Source: Hypericibacter terrae
Lineage (GTDB): Bacteria; Pseudomonadota; Alphaproteobacteria; Dongiales; Dongiaceae
NCBI RefSeq assembly: GCF_008728855.1
Contig: NZ_CP042906.1
Span: 2,418,001-2,482,000, forward strand
Direction: 5' to 3'
Length of the DNA stretch: 64,000 nt
The notes under the pieces are model-generated. The model had not been told where the DNA came from. It did no database searches and saw nothing but the letters and a program-made list of their open reading frames with translations. Below, piece by piece: positions 62,193 through 64,000 of the stretch. Positions within the stretch are counted from its first letter, which is position 1. Each line of letters starts with the position of its first letter. The position numbers and the translations under genes are program-made.

Positions 62193-63380
62193 ATGCAGAC
62201 CATTCCCCGCATCTGCGGTCATTTGCTGCCGGCGCTGAGCGTCGCGCTGGCGCTTTCCGCCTGCTCCAGCGGCGCCGAGCCGCCGACGGTAGTGTCGTCC
62301 GCTGCGGTTGTTCGCGTGGCGGACATGACCCGCGACCAGGGCGATCTCACGAGCGCCGCTGGCCTCTATCAGAAGGCCCACGAGATCGATCCGACCGATC
62401 CGAAGCCGCTCATCCAGCTCGGTCAGACCCTGGCGAAGATGGGGTCGCCCGGCGGTGCCGCGCAGGCCTTCCGTGCGGCGCTTCAGCTCGACGGCACCAA
62501 CGCCGAGGCGCTGCGCGGCCTGGGCACCGCGATGCTCAACACCAACGACGCGGAAGGCGCCATCGCGCAATACGAGAAGGCGCTCGATACCGGCGAGGAT
62601 TATCGCCTCTATAACGGCATCGCGGTCGCCTACGACATGCTCGGCGATCACGCCTCGGCCCAGACCTACTACCGGACGGCCCTGCAGCTCTCGCCCGGCA
62701 ATCTCGAGCTCAACAACAATCTCGCCCTCTCGCTGGCGCTCGAGGGTCGCTACCAGGAGGCGATCCCGCTCCTGGAGCAGGCGGTCACCGATCCGATGGC
62801 GACCGCGCGTTACCGCCAGAACCTGGCCTTCATCTACGGGCTCGCCGGCGAACGCGACCGCGCCCGCCAGCTGGCGGAACGCGATCTCGACGCCGCGACG
62901 GTCGAGCGCAATATGACCTATTTCGAAGTGCTCAAGGGCATGAAGGACGATCGCACCATGGCGTCGGCCCTCGGTGCCCACTACGCCGACCAGAAGCTCC
63001 AGAACGCGCCCATCGCCGCCGTGCCCGAAGCCAACGGTGCGCCCGTCGTCCCGGCGCCCGAACCCGACAGCATCACGACGGCGCCGATCAATCAGAGCGA
63101 GCTGCAGCCCGCGATCACCCCGACGGGCAGCGTCGCGGCGCCCGCAATCGAGAGCAGCGGCATCACGACCCAGCCCGCGACGGTTCCGGTGACCGACAAT
63201 CCCCACGCCGAGCTGGAGAGCGGCGACGCACCCCTCGCCCTGGCGGGCGAGAGTGGGCCGTCGCCGAGCGGATATGGCATTCCCGTCGCGACCGAACCCC
63301 AGGCCGCGACTGGCGTCCCCGCGACGCAGCGCGCCGTCGGCAGCAACGGCCCGGCGCGCAACAGTGGCGATTATCGCTGA
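62193..63380 (+). CDS. TadD-like tetratricopeptide lipoprotein
   Basis: A 395-residue protein with a lipobox (LALSACSSG). Residues ~45-250 are about five TPR repeats (AAGLYQKAHEIDPTDPKPLIQLGQTLAKMG; AAQAFRAALQLDGTNAEALRGLGTAML; YEKALDTGEDYRLYNGIAVAYDMLGDHASAQTYYRTALQLSPGN). The C-terminal third is Pro/Ala-rich and probably unstructured. TadD is an outer-membrane pilotin for the Tad secretin. Here it is transcribed opposite to its tad neighbours. Confidence 0.85.
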   Translation: MQTIPRICGHLLPALSVALALSACSSGAEPPTVVSSAAVVRVADMTRDQGDLTSAAGLYQKAHEIDPTDPKPLIQLGQTLAKMGSPGGAAQAFRAALQLDGTNAEALRGLGTAMLNTNDAEGAIAQYEKALDTGEDYRLYNGIAVAYDMLGDHASAQTYYRTALQLSPGNLELNNNLALSLALEGRYQEAIPLLEQAVTDPMATARYRQNLAFIYGLAGERDRARQLAERDLDAATVERNMTYFEVLKGMKDDRTMASALGAHYADQKLQNAPIAAVPEANGAPVVPAPEPDSITTAPINQSELQPAITPTGSVAAPAIESSGITTQPATVPVTDNPHAELESGDAPLALAGESGPSPSGYGIPVATEPQAATGVPATQRAVGSNGPARNSGDYR

Positions 63381-63391
63381 GCTTTTCATCG

Positions 63392-64000
63392 TCAATGCAT
63401 ATGCCTGAAGGCGTCGATCACCCGGAGGATGGCCGGGCCGATCAGCACGATGAAGAGCGGCGGCAGGATGAACACGATCATCGGCACCGTCATGAGCGCC
63501 GGCAGCCGCGCCGCCTTTTCCTCCGCCCGCATCATCCGTTCCTCGCGGAACTCGGCCGACAGCACGCGCAGCGACTGCGCCAGCGGCGTGCCGTACTTGT
63601 CGGACTGCAGCAGGTTGTTGACCATGCCGCGGATGCCCTTTGATTCGGTGCGCTGCGACAGATTGATCAGGGCCTGACGACGATCGGGCAGGAAGCCCAG
63701 CTCCAGCGAGGTGATCGCCAGCTCGTCGGCGAGCTCGGGGCAGGAGCGCCCGAATTCCTCCGACACGCGTTTCAGCGAGGCGTCCAGGCTGAGGCCGGCC
63801 TCGGCGCAGATCACCATCAGGTCGAGCGCGTCCGGCAGGCCTTTGCGGATCTTGTCTGCCCGCTTGATGATCGTGTTCTTCACGATGACGTCGGGGAGGA
63901 AAGCCCCCAGCAGCACGCTGCCCATGATGACTGCGAGGCGCGTCATCAGCGGCAGGTGATAGAGCTGCACGATCTGGAACAGGAACAGCGAGATGCCGCC
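63392..64000 (-). CDS. tadC: TadC / type II secretion F-domain protein, partial
   Basis: At least 203 residues of an inner-membrane protein that continues beyond the right edge, so the start is missing. KADKIRKGLPDALDLMVICAEAGLSLDASLKRVSEEFG is the T2SS-F signature, followed by RTESKGIRGMVNNLLQSDKYGTPLAQSLRVLSAEFREERMMRAEEKAARLPALMTVPMIVFILPPLFIVLIGPAIL. TadC with TadB forms the platform for Flp pilus assembly. It converges on the TadD-like gene with 11 bp between. Confidence 0.9.
   Translation of the reverse strand, partial: GGISLFLFQIVQLYHLPLMTRLAVIMGSVLLGAFLPDVIVKNTIIKRADKIRKGLPDALDLMVICAEAGLSLDASLKRVSEEFGRSCPELADELAITSLELGFLPDRRQALINLSQRTESKGIRGMVNNLLQSDKYGTPLAQSLRVLSAEFREERMMRAEEKAARLPALMTVPMIVFILPPLFIVLIGPAILRVIDAFRHMH

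Overview
This window is high-GC alphaproteobacterial chromosome, most like a Rhodospirillales-type soil or water heterotroph. The evidence is an NDUFS4-type complex I accessory subunit beside tRNA genes, a form II CO-dehydrogenase-like molybdenum hydroxylase with Cox-type maturation genes, a split XdhC, a Tad pilus cluster, a GTTC-N7-GTTC (alphaproteobacterial LexA) site and a cluster of GANTC (CcrM) sites. The species cannot be named from sequence alone.

Layout. 1-3.8 kb: end of a cysteine hydrolase, a PLP decarboxylase, an FAD oxidoreductase and a Gre-factor paralogue. 3.8-4.9 kb: an IS30-family element beside a palindromic repeat. 4.9-8.9 kb: the Hen1/Pnkp RNA-repair operon, with pnkp cut by an in-frame amber codon, and a terminator-bearing leader upstream. 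9.4-19.9 kb: ordinary metabolic and regulatory genes (DUF1989-GcvT fusion, GlxA-type regulator with DUF1272, a lone transketolase/PDH-E1-like enzyme, a methyltransferase, an HpcH/HpaI aldolase). 19.9-22.2 kb: two tandem secreted paralogues of unknown function. 23.2-24.6 kb: an IS4-family element with a 9-bp target duplication, sitting in the middle of an extragenic palindrome. 25.4-27.3 kb: a low-GC two-gene island (FRG + DUF262), the best candidate for a little-described defence-type system. 27.5-38 kb: acyl-CoA dehydrogenase, quinone reductase, flavin reductase, cold-shock protein, desaturase, S-formylglutathione hydrolase, hydroxyacyl-CoA dehydrogenase, NYN/LOTUS-like protein and an EamA transporter.

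38.4-55.8 kb is a long minus-strand block. It begins with a CBS protein, an ArsB/NhaD transporter, CoxG and the CoxS-CoxL-CoxM hydroxylase. These are followed by YdbH-YnbE-YdbL (envelope lipid transport), which overlaps the MoxR/CoxD and VWA/CoxE genes. Last comes a five-gene chain with four consecutive 4-nt overlaps: XdhC N-half, XdhC C-half, a MocA/MoeA-like cofactor nucleotidyltransferase, SufS and SufU. The chain reads as a molybdenum-cofactor maturation line with its own sulfur source.

55.9-64 kb: DUF192 protein, O-methyltransferase, a sulfotransferase preceded by a LexA-type box, tRNA-Pro and tRNA-Arg flanking an NDUFS4-like gene, a SUFU-domain protein, and part of a tad locus (two TadE/G-like pilins, a TadD-like TPR lipoprotein on the opposite strand, and a TadC fragment). 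Two kinds of extragenic palindromic repeat recur between genes at about 4.8, 23.2/24.6, 32.3, 36.6 and 42.8 kb.
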